DNA of 64,000 bases from an uncultured Chlorobiota bacterium. GTDB lineage: Bacteria > Bacteroidota > Ignavibacteria > UBA10030 > UBA6906. The stretch lies in assembly GCA_900696645.1 (NCBI GenBank), contig CAADGV010000026.1:1-64000 (forward strand), given 5' to 3'. Positions 35,508-44,436 of this stretch are shown piece by piece. How positions within the stretch are numbered: the first letter of the stretch is position 1; each line of letters opens with the position of its first letter. The translations under genes and the position numbers were made by a program. The notes under the pieces are model-generated. The model ran no database searches, had not been told where the DNA came from, and was given only the letters and a program-made list of their open reading frames with translations.

Positions 35508-36365
35508 TCAGAAATCTGACGGCACGAACCCCGGCTTCGTGAGAAATGTGCGGTAACCTTGTGAACGGAACCGGCCTGCGGCTTCTTCCGCGTTCGCTTC
35601 GCTTTTGAAAAAACCGAATACGGACGAGCCGCTTCCCGACATCGAAGCGTAGCAGGCTCCGCGCTTCAGCATTTCATTCTTCACTTCTTCAATCGCGGGA
35701 TACTCACGAAACACCGCCGCCTCAAAATCATTCCTCAACAATTCCGTTAGTCGTGGTGGATCTTCCTTATGCTTCAAGAGGATGTCTTTGAGTGATATTT
35801 CTTCGGCCGGATTTCCGGGCTTGGCCATACTGTACGCCCAACTTGTTGAGACATGAATGTTCGGGTTGCAAAGAAGTATGAAGTAGGGAAGATCGAGCGG
35901 GAAATACTCCAGTATTTCGCCGCGGCCCCGGCCCAGCGCTGAACCTGTTCCAAGAAAGAACGGAACATCCGAGCCGAGTTGCAGGGCGAGTGTGCGAAGT
36001 GTTGCTTCATCAATACTTCGATTCCAATATGCCGACAGCGCACGCAACACAGTTGCCGCATCCGAGCTTCCACCGCCGAGTCCTGCTCCAACAGGAATCT
36101 TTTTGTTGATGGAGATGCACACGCCGTCACGAATGCCGAAGTGATTCCTCAGCAACCGTGCACCTTTGTGGCAGATGTTCGATTCATCTCCCGGCGCCTC
36201 GTCGGATGTACTCACGACTTTGATTGTTGACGAACCCGAAAGTTCAATCTCATCAAACAGATCAATTCTGTGAAACACCGTTTCGATGTTGTGGTAGCCG
36301 TCGGGACGTTTTTCGAGGATGCGAAGCCCGAGGTTGATTTTGGCGTAGGCGCGAAGCAACGACAT
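35508..36365 (-). CDS. ispE: 4-diphosphocytidyl-2-C-methyl-D-erythritol kinase
   Basis: Phosphorylates CDP-methylerythritol in the non-mevalonate isoprenoid pathway. The start at 36365 (MSLLRAYAKINLGL, 285 residues) is chosen over a frame extending 41 codons further, since the family begins at this point. Lys9 (AYAKINL) and the GHMP ATP-binding block PVGAGLGGGSSDAA (residues 91-104) are present, with SDVPFF (catalytic Asp) about residue 138 and a C-terminal SGSGSSVFGFF. It is not in an operon with other isp genes here. Confidence 0.94.
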   Translation of the reverse strand: MSLLRAYAKINLGLRILEKRPDGYHNIETVFHRIDLFDEIELSGSSTIKVVSTSDEAPGDESNICHKGARLLRNHFGIRDGVCISINKKIPVGAGLGGGSSDAATVLRALSAYWNRSIDEATLRTLALQLGSDVPFFLGTGSALGRGRGEILEYFPLDLPYFILLCNPNIHVSTSWAYSMAKPGNPAEEISLKDILLKHKEDPPRLTELLRNDFEAAVFREYPAIEEVKNEMLKRGACYASMSGSGSSVFGFFKSEANAEEAAGRFRSQGYRTFLTKPGFVPSDF

Positions 36366-36551
36366 GGAACTGAGTGTTTTAGAGTTGGATTGATGTGCCG
36401 ATTCTGACACTGTTATGATAGCGAAATCCGTAAACAATTGGCATTCTCCGTGCAGCGAGTTTATGGAACCTGTTGAAGACCGCAACACGCGATACTATGT
36501 AGTGCGGCACACAAAAGGGAGAATCTCTTTCGCCTTTTCTTACGATTATTC

Positions 36552-36580
36552 TTGACTTCTTGCTGCGATGATCTTATATT
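36552..36580 (+). promoter_or_regulatory. Sigma-70-like promoter of the second lipoprotein gene
   Basis: TTGACT (36552-36557) and TATATT (36575-36580) are exactly 17 bp apart. Both hexamers, the spacing and the upstream TTTCGCCTTTTCTTACGATT are shared with the promoter before the paralog at 1-1059. The leader would be about 260 nt. The 36366-36844 interval otherwise holds the hairpins and repeat listed separately and no convincing gene. Confidence 0.72.
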
Positions 36581-36717
36581 GCGGCCAGTCGAAGATGTTC
36601 CAAGCTTGCTCACTTTGGTTTAGTTGTTCTTTGACTTGGATGAGATTGTGGGGTGGTGTGGCGATAGGGTTGTAGCTTCACCGTGGAAAGCTGTCTCATC
36701 TCTTTTTGCCAATAGAT

Positions 36718-36752
36718 TGGCGGAAGCATCTCCCGCCAGACGGATTGGCGGG
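36718..36752 (+). promoter_or_regulatory. Two mutually exclusive leader hairpins
   Basis: CCGCCA (36733-36738) can pair either with TGGCGG upstream (36718-36723) or, as CCCGCCA, with TGGCGGG downstream (36746-36752). The structures cannot coexist. They lie directly before the CATCT array in the lipoprotein leader. This could be a simple repeat remnant rather than a switch. Confidence 0.4.
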
Positions 36753-36756
36753 CAGG

Positions 36757-36809
36757 CATCTCATCTCATCTCATCTCATCTCATCTCATCTCATCTCATC
36801 TCATCTCAT
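36757..36809. repeat. 5-bp tandem repeat (CATCT)10 in lipoprotein leader
   Basis: Ten perfect CATCT units (36757-36806) and a partial one end 35 nt before the ATG at 36845. The array lies inside the leader of the lipoprotein gene, between the hairpins and the GCGGAGGAG ribosome site. Its position matches the 8-bp array of the paralog at 1091-1140. Confidence 0.97.
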
Positions 36810-36844
36810 ATATAGAGATTTTTATCTCTTAAGCGGAGGAGACT

Positions 36845-38167
36845 ATGAAGAGCTATCTTCTGATCCCGACTTGCCTCGTTCTTGCATTCAGTTGCAAAAA
36901 AGACCCGCCCGTGGTGCCCGAGCCGACGCTCTCGCTCACTGCTGTTGACGCAAGCTGCATTGAAGCGTGGCTGAAGGTAACAACAACGCAACGCCCCGCC
37001 ACCGTGCGCCTGCTGCGCGATGGCCAACGTGTTTCTGACCTCCGACCTCTGACCTCTGACTCTCTGCTTGTTGACGAGGGTTTACTCCCCAACCGTGCAT
37101 ACACCTACCAACTGCAAAGGCTTGCCGCTGATTCCACCGTGACTGAAACCAGCGCAAGCGTGCAAGTGACGACGATGGATACCACATCTCATGCCTGGCT
37201 TTTTGATCCGCCGGTGCTATTGGGAGATGGCAGTTCCTCGGTGCTGTACGATGTGGCCATTATCAACGATACGTTGGTGTATGCGGTGGGCGAAATTTAC
37301 AAGCGCGATAGCTTGGGGAATTGGGATCCTAATGCATGCAACCTTGTCAAGTGGAATGGAAGGGAGTGGCAGTTAGAACGAGTATACACATACAGCGCGT
37401 GTAACCCTGTGAATTACGCACCGCTAAAAGCTCTTTGGGCGTTTTCGGATACGAGCATTCTAGTGACTAGCGGCGGAAGTCTAGGTTGGTACAACGGGAG
37501 AACCAATGTGCCCGATTGTAGCATACGACCATTGGCAACCGGTTCAATAAATAAGATATGGGCGACATCAGAGAGGGACATCTACGTTGTTGGCGGCAAT
37601 GGTTTCATTGCCCACTACAACGGCACGACGTGGCGGCGGTTGGAGAGCGGGATCGGGGTGAGACTCAATGACGTATGGGGTGGGAACAACCCTTGGGTCG
37701 GTGGGAATGTTGTGTTGGTGGCCGCTTCAAACAAGTTCGATCCGGGAGAGATGAAACTCCTCCGTATCAGAAGCGGTGTGGTTGACAACTTACCATGGCC
37801 CATGCAAAGTAGGAGGATACATTCCGTGTGGTTTGACAGACAATCGAGTGTGTACACCTCGGGGGGAGGGGTGTTTCGTCTGAAAGGAGGCGGTGTGTGG
37901 AGTGAACAGCCGGTCCCGTTGATCTATACTGATTGCATACGTGGCTCATTACCCAATAGTATCTGGGTGGCTGGAGATTTTGGTATCATGGCCCATTTCA
38001 ACGGGTATTCCTGGCGTGACTTCCTTGAGTTGCGCGTTTCAGGTATCTACTATTCAGTTGCAGTGACCGACAACATGGTATTCGCTGTTGGTTATGTTGG
38101 CGCGCGGGCAGTGATTCAACGCGGAGTTCGGCAAGGATCTGACTATAGGGTATCTGGAATGAATTGA
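36845..38167 (+). CDS. Lipoprotein with FnIII-like and propeller-like repeats
   Basis: A 440-residue protein with a hydrophobic N-terminus to Cys17 (LAFSCKK), probably a lipoprotein. A fibronectin-like region (EAWLKV, LLPNRAYTYQL, TTMDTTSH) precedes a body of repeats such as SINKIWATSERDIYVVGGNG, HYNGTTWRRLESG and SIWVAGDFGIMAHFNGYSW, spaced like blades of a propeller. The order of blocks matches the truncated gene at 1-1059. GCGGAGGAG precedes the start. Its role is unknown; proteins of this form are abundant in Ignavibacteria and are likely surface-exposed. The gene shares leader features (promoter, array) with its paralog. Confidence 0.85.
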   Translation: MKSYLLIPTCLVLAFSCKKDPPVVPEPTLSLTAVDASCIEAWLKVTTTQRPATVRLLRDGQRVSDLRPLTSDSLLVDEGLLPNRAYTYQLQRLAADSTVTETSASVQVTTMDTTSHAWLFDPPVLLGDGSSSVLYDVAIINDTLVYAVGEIYKRDSLGNWDPNACNLVKWNGREWQLERVYTYSACNPVNYAPLKALWAFSDTSILVTSGGSLGWYNGRTNVPDCSIRPLATGSINKIWATSERDIYVVGGNGFIAHYNGTTWRRLESGIGVRLNDVWGGNNPWVGGNVVLVAASNKFDPGEMKLLRIRSGVVDNLPWPMQSRRIHSVWFDRQSSVYTSGGGVFRLKGGGVWSEQPVPLIYTDCIRGSLPNSIWVAGDFGIMAHFNGYSWRDFLELRVSGIYYSVAVTDNMVFAVGYVGARAVIQRGVRQGSDYRVSGMN

Positions 38168-38180
38168 CAGAAGAAAGAAA

Positions 38181-38211
38181 CCCGCCCCAGTGGTACAAGC
38201 ACCGAGGCGGG
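38181..38211 (+). terminator. Possible terminator hairpin
   Basis: CCCGCC (38181-38186) pairs with GGCGGG (38206-38211), with a further GGT/ACC pairing inside. It lies 14 nt beyond the lipoprotein stop. There is no T tract, so it is only a candidate. Confidence 0.4.
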
Positions 38212-38277
38212 CAAACCACAAACAATCGGCCGGTGTTGATGCTGAGCATTTCCATGCCCAGACTGCGGCACTCTTGT

Positions 38278-38299
38278 TTGCTTATGCAAAGATAAGCAA
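38278..38299. promoter_or_regulatory. 8-bp inverted repeat upstream of the sorting-domain protein
   Basis: TTGCTTAT (38278-38285) is the exact reverse complement of ATAAGCAA (38292-38299) around GCAAAG. It lies 30 bp before the ATG at 38330. It could be an operator or a leader stem; no promoter hexamers are convincing around it. Confidence 0.35.
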
Positions 38300-38329
38300 G
38301 CCGGACAATCCAAACAACTGGAGGGTGAT

Positions 38330-41300
38330 ATGAAACAAGGCATTGTTGTACTTGCCATGCTTTCGATGGTCTTGGTGCCCAATAGCTGGGCCCAGACGAC
38401 GGTTGGGCCACTGCTCAACGATTATCGGGAATACATTGCTAAGACCTCTGCCGGCAGTTTTTTTTCGTCAGGTCTTGTCGAAAGCAACACGTTACTCAAT
38501 ATCGGTCGCAACCAAGCGGGTACACGATACAGGTGCTTCTATCAATGGTCGTTGCCTGATAACATAGTACCTGATGGCGCAAATATTAGCAAAGTGAAGC
38601 TCGAATTCGGAATCAGCCGAGACACTGGACCACAGACGATTGGCTTCAAGTTCGCGCCGATTCAGTCGGACATCACGACGGAGGACATTGTAACGGTTTT
38701 CAGCGAAACCGAGAACCCAGCTTCAAGTATTGAAGGTCATACGTCGACCAACCAATTCGAACAGGAGTACCTTCAGGGGCAGTCCCCATTCCCGGGTTGG
38801 ATAGTTGACCAGCTTGGAGATGATAAGTTCACACTGGCAATCTGGCTTTACACGGACTATCAGTTTGCGTATCTGCACTATCTCAACAGTTGGACGGTGA
38901 AACTCACCATGTGGGTTGCTCCGCAGTCTGTTACAGCGGATCAAGTGTTTGAGAACGAGGTTCGCATCGAGGGGAGCGCTGTGGAACTTTGGCAGGAGAC
39001 GGAGTTTGCCTCATACGAGGTTCCTTATGAATTTGAATTCGATGTAAACTCGGTGCAGACATTCCGTGCTGATACAACACTGTGGGAGAACCCTCAGTCG
39101 GGATTTCAGGAAAAATACCGGACGTGGAATGGCTTAGCCGACGTTCTTAATCATAAGGATTTCGTGATTCGGCCGGGACTGTCAAGGGTTGAATCTCAGT
39201 TCAAAATAGCCAACGATGCAACCATTCAGGGCTATGTGATTGACGCAGGTTCCGCAGGCGGCTCGATCAACTTCAAGGACCCTTGGTTGCGTGACAGCAC
39301 CGACGATAAGGGCCCACTTAACCGAGGACTACAGGCAATCTTTCATCCTGTAGAATCTGCAACGAACAACGTTGGAGTGAACTCCCCCTACCGCGGCGTG
39401 TTCTTGAACCAAGGATCCGATTGGCAGCCCCCCTACTACTCCGTCGGAGCGCCGAACCCGCAAACATTTACAATCGGCGCAAACAATTACACAGCGTACT
39501 TCCAAAACTGGGAAGAAAACTCAAATTATCTTGAATATCAGAACTCAAGTCTCCCGCAAACCGGTGTCGTGTTCAAGTCTTCGGGTGCCACGGCAACAGC
39601 GAACTACAAACTCCACCTCGCCTCCAACTCTGCGAGCGCAACAGCAAGCAACACCCAACGCAAAGTTGTTCGAGATGGCAATGGTGTTTATCATGCCGTT
39701 TATCCGTCGGCAGATCTCATTTGGTACACACGATCAACCAACGGAACCACGTGGTCGCCGGAATTGCTGCTCAACTCGCCCTTCCTGCCTCCCGAAGCAT
39801 ACCATCGAAGTCCCTCGCTCACATTTGTGCCGGGAGCTACTGCCCAGAGCGGCTACATCATTGCCGTGTGGGAAGGGTACAATCAGGAGGATGACGCCCG
39901 CTGCGTTTACTATTGCCAGCTCGACCTCGACGGGAACATCGTGGAAGGTCCTGAATCTGTGGATTGTTGGAACAGCGAGGAGCCTGCATACTCGCCTGTT
40001 GTCGGAACTGCCCGGTTCAATCAATCCATGGGGCCGGGCGATGAGGAAGAACACGATGGAGCCTCAATCGACGCCGGCGGTCCGCCATCGTACTACTACT
40101 ACTACCCTCTCATTCTCTGGTACAACCCCCAGTGGGAGAACTCGTTGCGCGGCATCATCAAATACGGCAGGTACAGCTGGTCGAATACCGGCGGGCTTAT
40201 CGGTCTCAGCGACGTTACGGTGTATTCCATTGCGCCGTTTTCCTATGAAAACGGAACGTGGGACATCGCATATATCTCCGGCAACGATCTGTACTATGCA
40301 CCCGTCTATGTGAACTCCAATTTTCCCACCCTTGGAACGCCCGAGCTTGTAAAAGAAGGAGATCCGATGTCGGTTTACGTCAAGAATCCCTCCATTGCGC
40401 GCGTGGGAAGCACCGTTGGAATTAGCTGGGAGGAATATTACTGGGAATTTGTGTCGGGGGCAGTCAAGTACTCACAGCGTGCTCAAGCGGACGTATGGAC
40501 GAATCCGGTTGGCTGGTGGCCTGTGACCGGCTATTTCCGGACGCCGAGTCTTCATGGCGAACCCGACAAGACAAATGCAACAATTGCCTGGCAGGATGAC
40601 GGAACCACGATGTATTATGTACAAGGTCAGCCGGGGCAATGGTCTGGTGTTACGTCATTGGGAACAGGCGTTGGCCCGGTAATGAGTATCGGCTTGGGCG
40701 GAGCTCAGGCAGAGCTGGTGTTGTCACGCGGGACAACATCACCGTATGTCATCCAGCGGCAATCCATCAGCACATCCAGCCGAATCGGGCTGAGCAATCC
40801 TGTGGTGATTGCGGAAGGACGCGGCAGTAACTTGGCCTTTCGTAACGGCTCACTGCACATTGCCGTGCTGGATGCGCAAGCAAATGAGATGCGACTTGGT
40901 TTTGCGGAGATGAACGACACGGCTCGTATTAATCTCTCACAGTTCGAGAATGTGTTTGCCACGGAGCCATTTGCAGGAACCGGGATGTTGAAGCTTACGA
41001 CATTGTTTACGGCAAAAGGTCAACTACCAAATGGCATCAACATCCGCATGACGCTGCGCGATGCCGCAACGGGGAATGTTGTACAGAATCTCCGGACGTT
41101 CCACGTCGGCGAAGACACGCTTGTGACATTCCAGACCGCGCTCAATCACGGTAACCGACAGTTGAAACTTGTGTTGCAGCCGATTGGTGTGGCGCAGTTA
41201 AGCCGCATCAATCTTGAGCGCTGGTTTGTGGTAGATGAGGCAGCATCCCCGGCAAAGCAGTCGGCTCATGCAACAGCGCCAAGCGGGGTGCCCGAGGTGT

Positions 41301-41584
41301 TTGCGGTGCATCCGAACTATCCCAATCCATTCAATCCCTCAACCACCATCAAGTACGATCTCCCCGAAGCATCGCACGTGTCGTTGGTGGTTTACGATCT
41401 CTTGGGCCGGAAGGTCACGGAACTCGTAAACGGCCCGAAGGCTGGAGGGTATCACTCTGCGACGTGGAACGCTTCGAGTGTGGCGAGCGGCGTGTACTTT
41501 GCGCGCTTCACGGCAATCCCGCAAAGCGGGACAAGCGGAAATGTTCGGCTGAACACGGTGAGTAAGTTGGTGTTGACGAAGTAG
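38330..41584 (+). CDS. Large secreted protein with type IX secretion sorting domain
   Basis: A 1084-residue protein with a signal peptide (to about residue 21, NSWAQ). The first part (about 25-440) is of beta-sandwich character. A middle part from about 440 contains sialidase-like/BNR-type strands (IWYTRSTNGTTWSPELLL) repeated in a propeller-like way. The C-terminal 95 residues are a type A sorting domain: NYPNPFNPSTTIKYDLPEAS, VYDLLGRKVTELVNGPKAGG, and ASGVYFARFTA. Such domains direct export by the type IX system and surface anchoring, although the machinery is not in this window. GGAGG precedes the start. The substrate or ligand is unknown. Confidence 0.88.
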   Translation: MKQGIVVLAMLSMVLVPNSWAQTTVGPLLNDYREYIAKTSAGSFFSSGLVESNTLLNIGRNQAGTRYRCFYQWSLPDNIVPDGANISKVKLEFGISRDTGPQTIGFKFAPIQSDITTEDIVTVFSETENPASSIEGHTSTNQFEQEYLQGQSPFPGWIVDQLGDDKFTLAIWLYTDYQFAYLHYLNSWTVKLTMWVAPQSVTADQVFENEVRIEGSAVELWQETEFASYEVPYEFEFDVNSVQTFRADTTLWENPQSGFQEKYRTWNGLADVLNHKDFVIRPGLSRVESQFKIANDATIQGYVIDAGSAGGSINFKDPWLRDSTDDKGPLNRGLQAIFHPVESATNNVGVNSPYRGVFLNQGSDWQPPYYSVGAPNPQTFTIGANNYTAYFQNWEENSNYLEYQNSSLPQTGVVFKSSGATATANYKLHLASNSASATASNTQRKVVRDGNGVYHAVYPSADLIWYTRSTNGTTWSPELLLNSPFLPPEAYHRSPSLTFVPGATAQSGYIIAVWEGYNQEDDARCVYYCQLDLDGNIVEGPESVDCWNSEEPAYSPVVGTARFNQSMGPGDEEEHDGASIDAGGPPSYYYYYPLILWYNPQWENSLRGIIKYGRYSWSNTGGLIGLSDVTVYSIAPFSYENGTWDIAYISGNDLYYAPVYVNSNFPTLGTPELVKEGDPMSVYVKNPSIARVGSTVGISWEEYYWEFVSGAVKYSQRAQADVWTNPVGWWPVTGYFRTPSLHGEPDKTNATIAWQDDGTTMYYVQGQPGQWSGVTSLGTGVGPVMSIGLGGAQAELVLSRGTTSPYVIQRQSISTSSRIGLSNPVVIAEGRGSNLAFRNGSLHIAVLDAQANEMRLGFAEMNDTARINLSQFENVFATEPFAGTGMLKLTTLFTAKGQLPNGINIRMTLRDAATGNVVQNLRTFHVGEDTLVTFQTALNHGNRQLKLVLQPIGVAQLSRINLERWFVVDEAASPAKQSAHATAPSGVPEVFAVHPNYPNPFNPSTTIKYDLPEASHVSLVVYDLLGRKVTELVNGPKAGGYHSATWNASSVASGVYFARFTAIPQSGTSGNVRLNTVSKLVLTK

Positions 41585-41612
41585 CATCTGCAATCGTAAC
41601 AGGTACACCAAA

Positions 41613-41637
41613 AGGGCGGGCTATGGCGGTCCGCCCT
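41613..41637 (+). terminator. Terminator-like hairpin after the sorting-domain gene
   Basis: AGGGCGG (41613-41619) pairs with CCGCCCT (41631-41637) around an 11-nt loop, 29 nt beyond the stop. CCTTATATACTT follows, so the T tract is poor, but the position fits. Confidence 0.6.
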
Positions 41638-41725
41638 CCTTATATACTTGGAAAACTTCTGTCGTTTTGCAACGATGCGTCAAGGTGTTGTGTTTGCTTA
41701 CCTTTCGCTTCTTTCCCCTTTTCCG

Positions 41726-41731
41726 TATAAT
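41726..41731 (+). promoter_or_regulatory. Candidate -10 element (TATAAT) before the symporter gene
   Basis: A consensus TATAAT lies 82 bp before the ATG at 41813, in a CT-rich tract. The -35 position at 17 bp holds only TTTCGC, so the promoter is weak or needs an activator. Confidence 0.4.
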
Positions 41732-41812
41732 GACAGGGAAATCGAGCCGGTTGCCGACTGATTGGAGCAACAGAATCGGCTCGGAATCCGCCACCAATCT
41801 TAAGCGCCATTC

Positions 41813-43342
41813 ATGTCAGCGAAAAAGCTGAAGCTCCACCACAAAATCCTGCTTGCGCTCGTTCTCGGGGCCATATTTGGCGCCCTCTTCAACATCTCCA
41901 AATACAAGCTCGAAATCACGTACCGCATTGACAAACGCGAAGCGGCAACTGAAGTAGTCGAGCGGTGGAAGCAGATCGAGTTTGTCGATGCCGAAACGAA
42001 AGCGGTCAAAGCAACGTTCGGCGCCGAAGACCAGCTCAGAATCCTCTCGTATGTCGGCAAGATGAGCGCCGCCGACAAATCCCGGATGATTGTGAACGTG
42101 ACTCCCGAAACGGGAGAACAGTTGAGCTTTGCCAATGTCAGGAAAATCGAAAAAGTAAAGACGATAGCCGTTCTCATCAAACCGATTGGAACGTTGTTCA
42201 TCCGTTTGCTGATGTTCGTGGCGATTCCGCTCGTGTTATCGTCGCTGCTTGTCGGCGCTGCCAGTTTAGGCGACATCAAGAAGGTGGGAAGTATCGGCTC
42301 GAAAACGGTTGGCTTTTATCTTATCACGATAGTCTCGGCCATCGCAATGGGCTTGCTGATGGTAAATACCATTCAGCCGGGAACCCGGCTCAGCACGGAT
42401 GCCCGGGAAAAACTCATGGTCAACTTCGAGGCGAATATTGCGGATAAGATTCAAGAGGAAACCTCGATTGACCTCATTGATTTGCTGATGCGGATTGTAC
42501 CGACGAATCCGGTTGAGGCAATGTCCCGCGGCGACATGCTTGCCGTTATTTTCTTTGCGTTGATGTTGGGAGTTTCCCTCACGATGGTGTCAAAGCAAAA
42601 ATCCGAGCCTGTCATCCGCTTCTTCGACGGCGTGAGCGATACGATGATCCGGATGGTGGAGCTCATTTTGGTGATAGCGCCGTACGGAGTGTTTGCCCTC
42701 ATATCCGCTGTTGTGGGTGAGTTCGGATTCGATATCCTCCAGACGCTTGCGTGGTATGTCGGCACGTTACTGATTGCGTATGCGCTGCATCAGTTTATCA
42801 CGCTCGGATTGTTGGTGAGAGTGTTCGGCGGAATGAATCCTGCAACGTTCTTCCGGGGCATCAAGGATGTAATGCTGATTGCGTTCAGCTCAAGCTCAAG
42901 CGCAGCAACCCTGCCCGTAAACATGGATTGTTGCCAGAAAAATCTCGGCGTTCCGAAGAAAATAACGAGTTTTGTTCTTCCGCTCGGCGCAACCATAAAT
43001 ATGGACGGTACGTCGATGTATCAGGCGGTTGCTGCGGTGTTCATTGCACAGGTTTACGGCATCGACCTTAACCTTGGGGCGCAACTCACGATCATTCTCA
43101 CGGCTGTGCTTGCCTCGATTGGCACTGCGCCGGTGCCGGGCGTCGGGATTGTGATGTTGATTATCGTGTTGCGCTCGGTGAATATTCCCGAAGAGGGGAT
43201 TGCCTTGATACTTGGTGTTGATAGATTTCTTGACATGTGCAGGACTGTGCTGAACGTCTCCGGCGACGCGGCTGTTACTGTGATTATGGCAAAGCAGGAG
43301 GGCGTTCTCGGCAAACCCGACCCGGACGCGATAGATGCATGA
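41813..43342 (+). CDS. Dicarboxylate/amino acid:cation symporter (SLC1 family)
   Basis: A 509-residue transporter of the glutamate/aspartate/dicarboxylate:cation symporter family. The family signatures are present: SSSSSAATLPVNMDCC with LGATINMDGTSMYQ (HP1 and helix 7), and GVDRFLDMCRTVLNVSGDA (helix 8). Transport is Na- or H-driven uptake of glutamate, aspartate or C4-dicarboxylates. Between the first and second helices lies a charged insertion of about 75 residues (about 30-115), absent in the classical bacterial forms. It stands alone, with TIR elements downstream. Confidence 0.92.
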   Translation: MSAKKLKLHHKILLALVLGAIFGALFNISKYKLEITYRIDKREAATEVVERWKQIEFVDAETKAVKATFGAEDQLRILSYVGKMSAADKSRMIVNVTPETGEQLSFANVRKIEKVKTIAVLIKPIGTLFIRLLMFVAIPLVLSSLLVGAASLGDIKKVGSIGSKTVGFYLITIVSAIAMGLLMVNTIQPGTRLSTDAREKLMVNFEANIADKIQEETSIDLIDLLMRIVPTNPVEAMSRGDMLAVIFFALMLGVSLTMVSKQKSEPVIRFFDGVSDTMIRMVELILVIAPYGVFALISAVVGEFGFDILQTLAWYVGTLLIAYALHQFITLGLLVRVFGGMNPATFFRGIKDVMLIAFSSSSSAATLPVNMDCCQKNLGVPKKITSFVLPLGATINMDGTSMYQAVAAVFIAQVYGIDLNLGAQLTIILTAVLASIGTAPVPGVGIVMLIIVLRSVNIPEEGIALILGVDRFLDMCRTVLNVSGDAAVTVIMAKQEGVLGKPDPDAIDA

Positions 43343-43387
43343 AATGAAAGTCTGGGGCGAGACACAGAAACTATCAAGTCCCAAAAG

Positions 43388-43417
43388 AAAAACTCTGTGG
43401 CCCAGTGCTTCGGTGGC
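43388..43417. repeat. Solitary terminal repeat of the TIR-bounded element
   Basis: A 30-bp sequence (AAAAACTCTGTGG... to ...CGGTGGC) is nearly identical to the right end of the complete copy at 43542-43571 and lies in the same orientation, 37 bp before that element begins. It looks like the remnant of a second, truncated copy. Confidence 0.75.
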
Positions 43418-43454
43418 TACCCAGAATCGGTTTTCAGCCATCACAAAATACTTT

Positions 43455-43571
43455 GCCACGGGGACACAGCGACTCAGAGATTATGAAGCAAAAGTTATAT
43501 TGCTGCCTGATAATCGTGGCTGTACGCTTTCTTCCGAAAAGAAAAACTCTGTGGCTCAGTGCCTCGGTGGC
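43455..43571. repeat. TIR-bounded ~117-bp element, copy 3
   Basis: The left end GCCACGGGGACACAGCGACT (43455 to about 43482) is an imperfect inverted match to the right end (43542-43571). The 60-bp core is AT-rich. It occupies the space between the symporter and kdsA, and the kdsA promoter must lie in or next to it. Confidence 0.8.
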
Positions 43572-43605
43572 TACCCAAAATTGCTTTTTGATGACGGCGT
43601 GAAAA

Positions 43606-44436
43606 ATGAACGTGATCCGAATTAGAAACATACAAATAGGAAACGGCAATCCGCTTGTGCTAATTGCGGGCCCCTGCGTTGTCGAGAATCGTGAGATGAT
43701 TCTGAAAACTGCGCATCATGTTAAATCAACGGCGGAGAAGTACGGAACGCCCGTTGTTTTCAAATCATCCTACAAAAAAGCAAACCGAACGAGCAGCAAG
43801 TCATTTGTCGGAATTGGTATGGATGAAGCGCTTGCGATTCTCGCGCAAGTGAAAAAGGAATTTGACCTTCCCATTCTTACGGACATTCACACAGAGCCGG
43901 AAGCTGTCATCGCTGCTGAAGTCGCCGATGTGCTTCAAATTCCGGCGTTTCTTTGCCGGCAAACAGGATTGCTGCAAGCGGCGGGGCGGACAGGGCGTGT
44001 AGTGAATATTAAGAAGGGACAGTTTCTTGCGCCGGAAGATATGAAACATGCCGCGGCAAAGGTTGAAGAAACCGGCAACAAGAATATACTCTTCACCGAA
44101 AGAGGGACGACGTTCGGCTACAACAATCTTGTGGTGGATATGCGCTCGCTGAAGATTATGCGTGATCTCGGCTACTCTGTTGTGTTTGATGCGACGCATT
44201 CTGTTCAATTGCCCGGCGGTGATAGAATGGCGGCGCAAACAGCCGGACAGCCGGAATTCATTTTGCCGCTGGCAAGAGCTGCAACTGCAGTCGGCATTGA
44301 CGGATTGTTTGTTGAAGTCCACCCCGAACCTGCGAAAGCGTTGAGCGATGCGGCAAGCCAGTTGAAGCTCGATTTGCTGGATGCGCTTCTTCTTCAGGTC
44401 ACTTCAATTGACAAGATGTTAAAACAATTCAGATGA
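43606..44436 (+). CDS. kdsA: 3-deoxy-D-manno-octulosonate 8-phosphate synthase
   Basis: Condenses phosphoenolpyruvate with arabinose 5-phosphate to Kdo-8-phosphate for lipopolysaccharide. The 276-residue TIM barrel shows VLIAGPCVVENREM, FKSSYKKANRTSSKSF, TDIHTEPEA, LQIPAFLCRQTGLLQAAG, GTTFGYNNLVVDMRSL and FDATHSVQLPGG, all characteristic. It opens a seven-gene operon: kdsC overlaps it by 4 nt. The ribosome site is poor. Length matches the family (about 280). Confidence 0.96.
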   Translation: MNVIRIRNIQIGNGNPLVLIAGPCVVENREMILKTAHHVKSTAEKYGTPVVFKSSYKKANRTSSKSFVGIGMDEALAILAQVKKEFDLPILTDIHTEPEAVIAAEVADVLQIPAFLCRQTGLLQAAGRTGRVVNIKKGQFLAPEDMKHAAAKVEETGNKNILFTERGTTFGYNNLVVDMRSLKIMRDLGYSVVFDATHSVQLPGGDRMAAQTAGQPEFILPLARAATAVGIDGLFVEVHPEPAKALSDAASQLKLDLLDALLLQVTSIDKMLKQFR

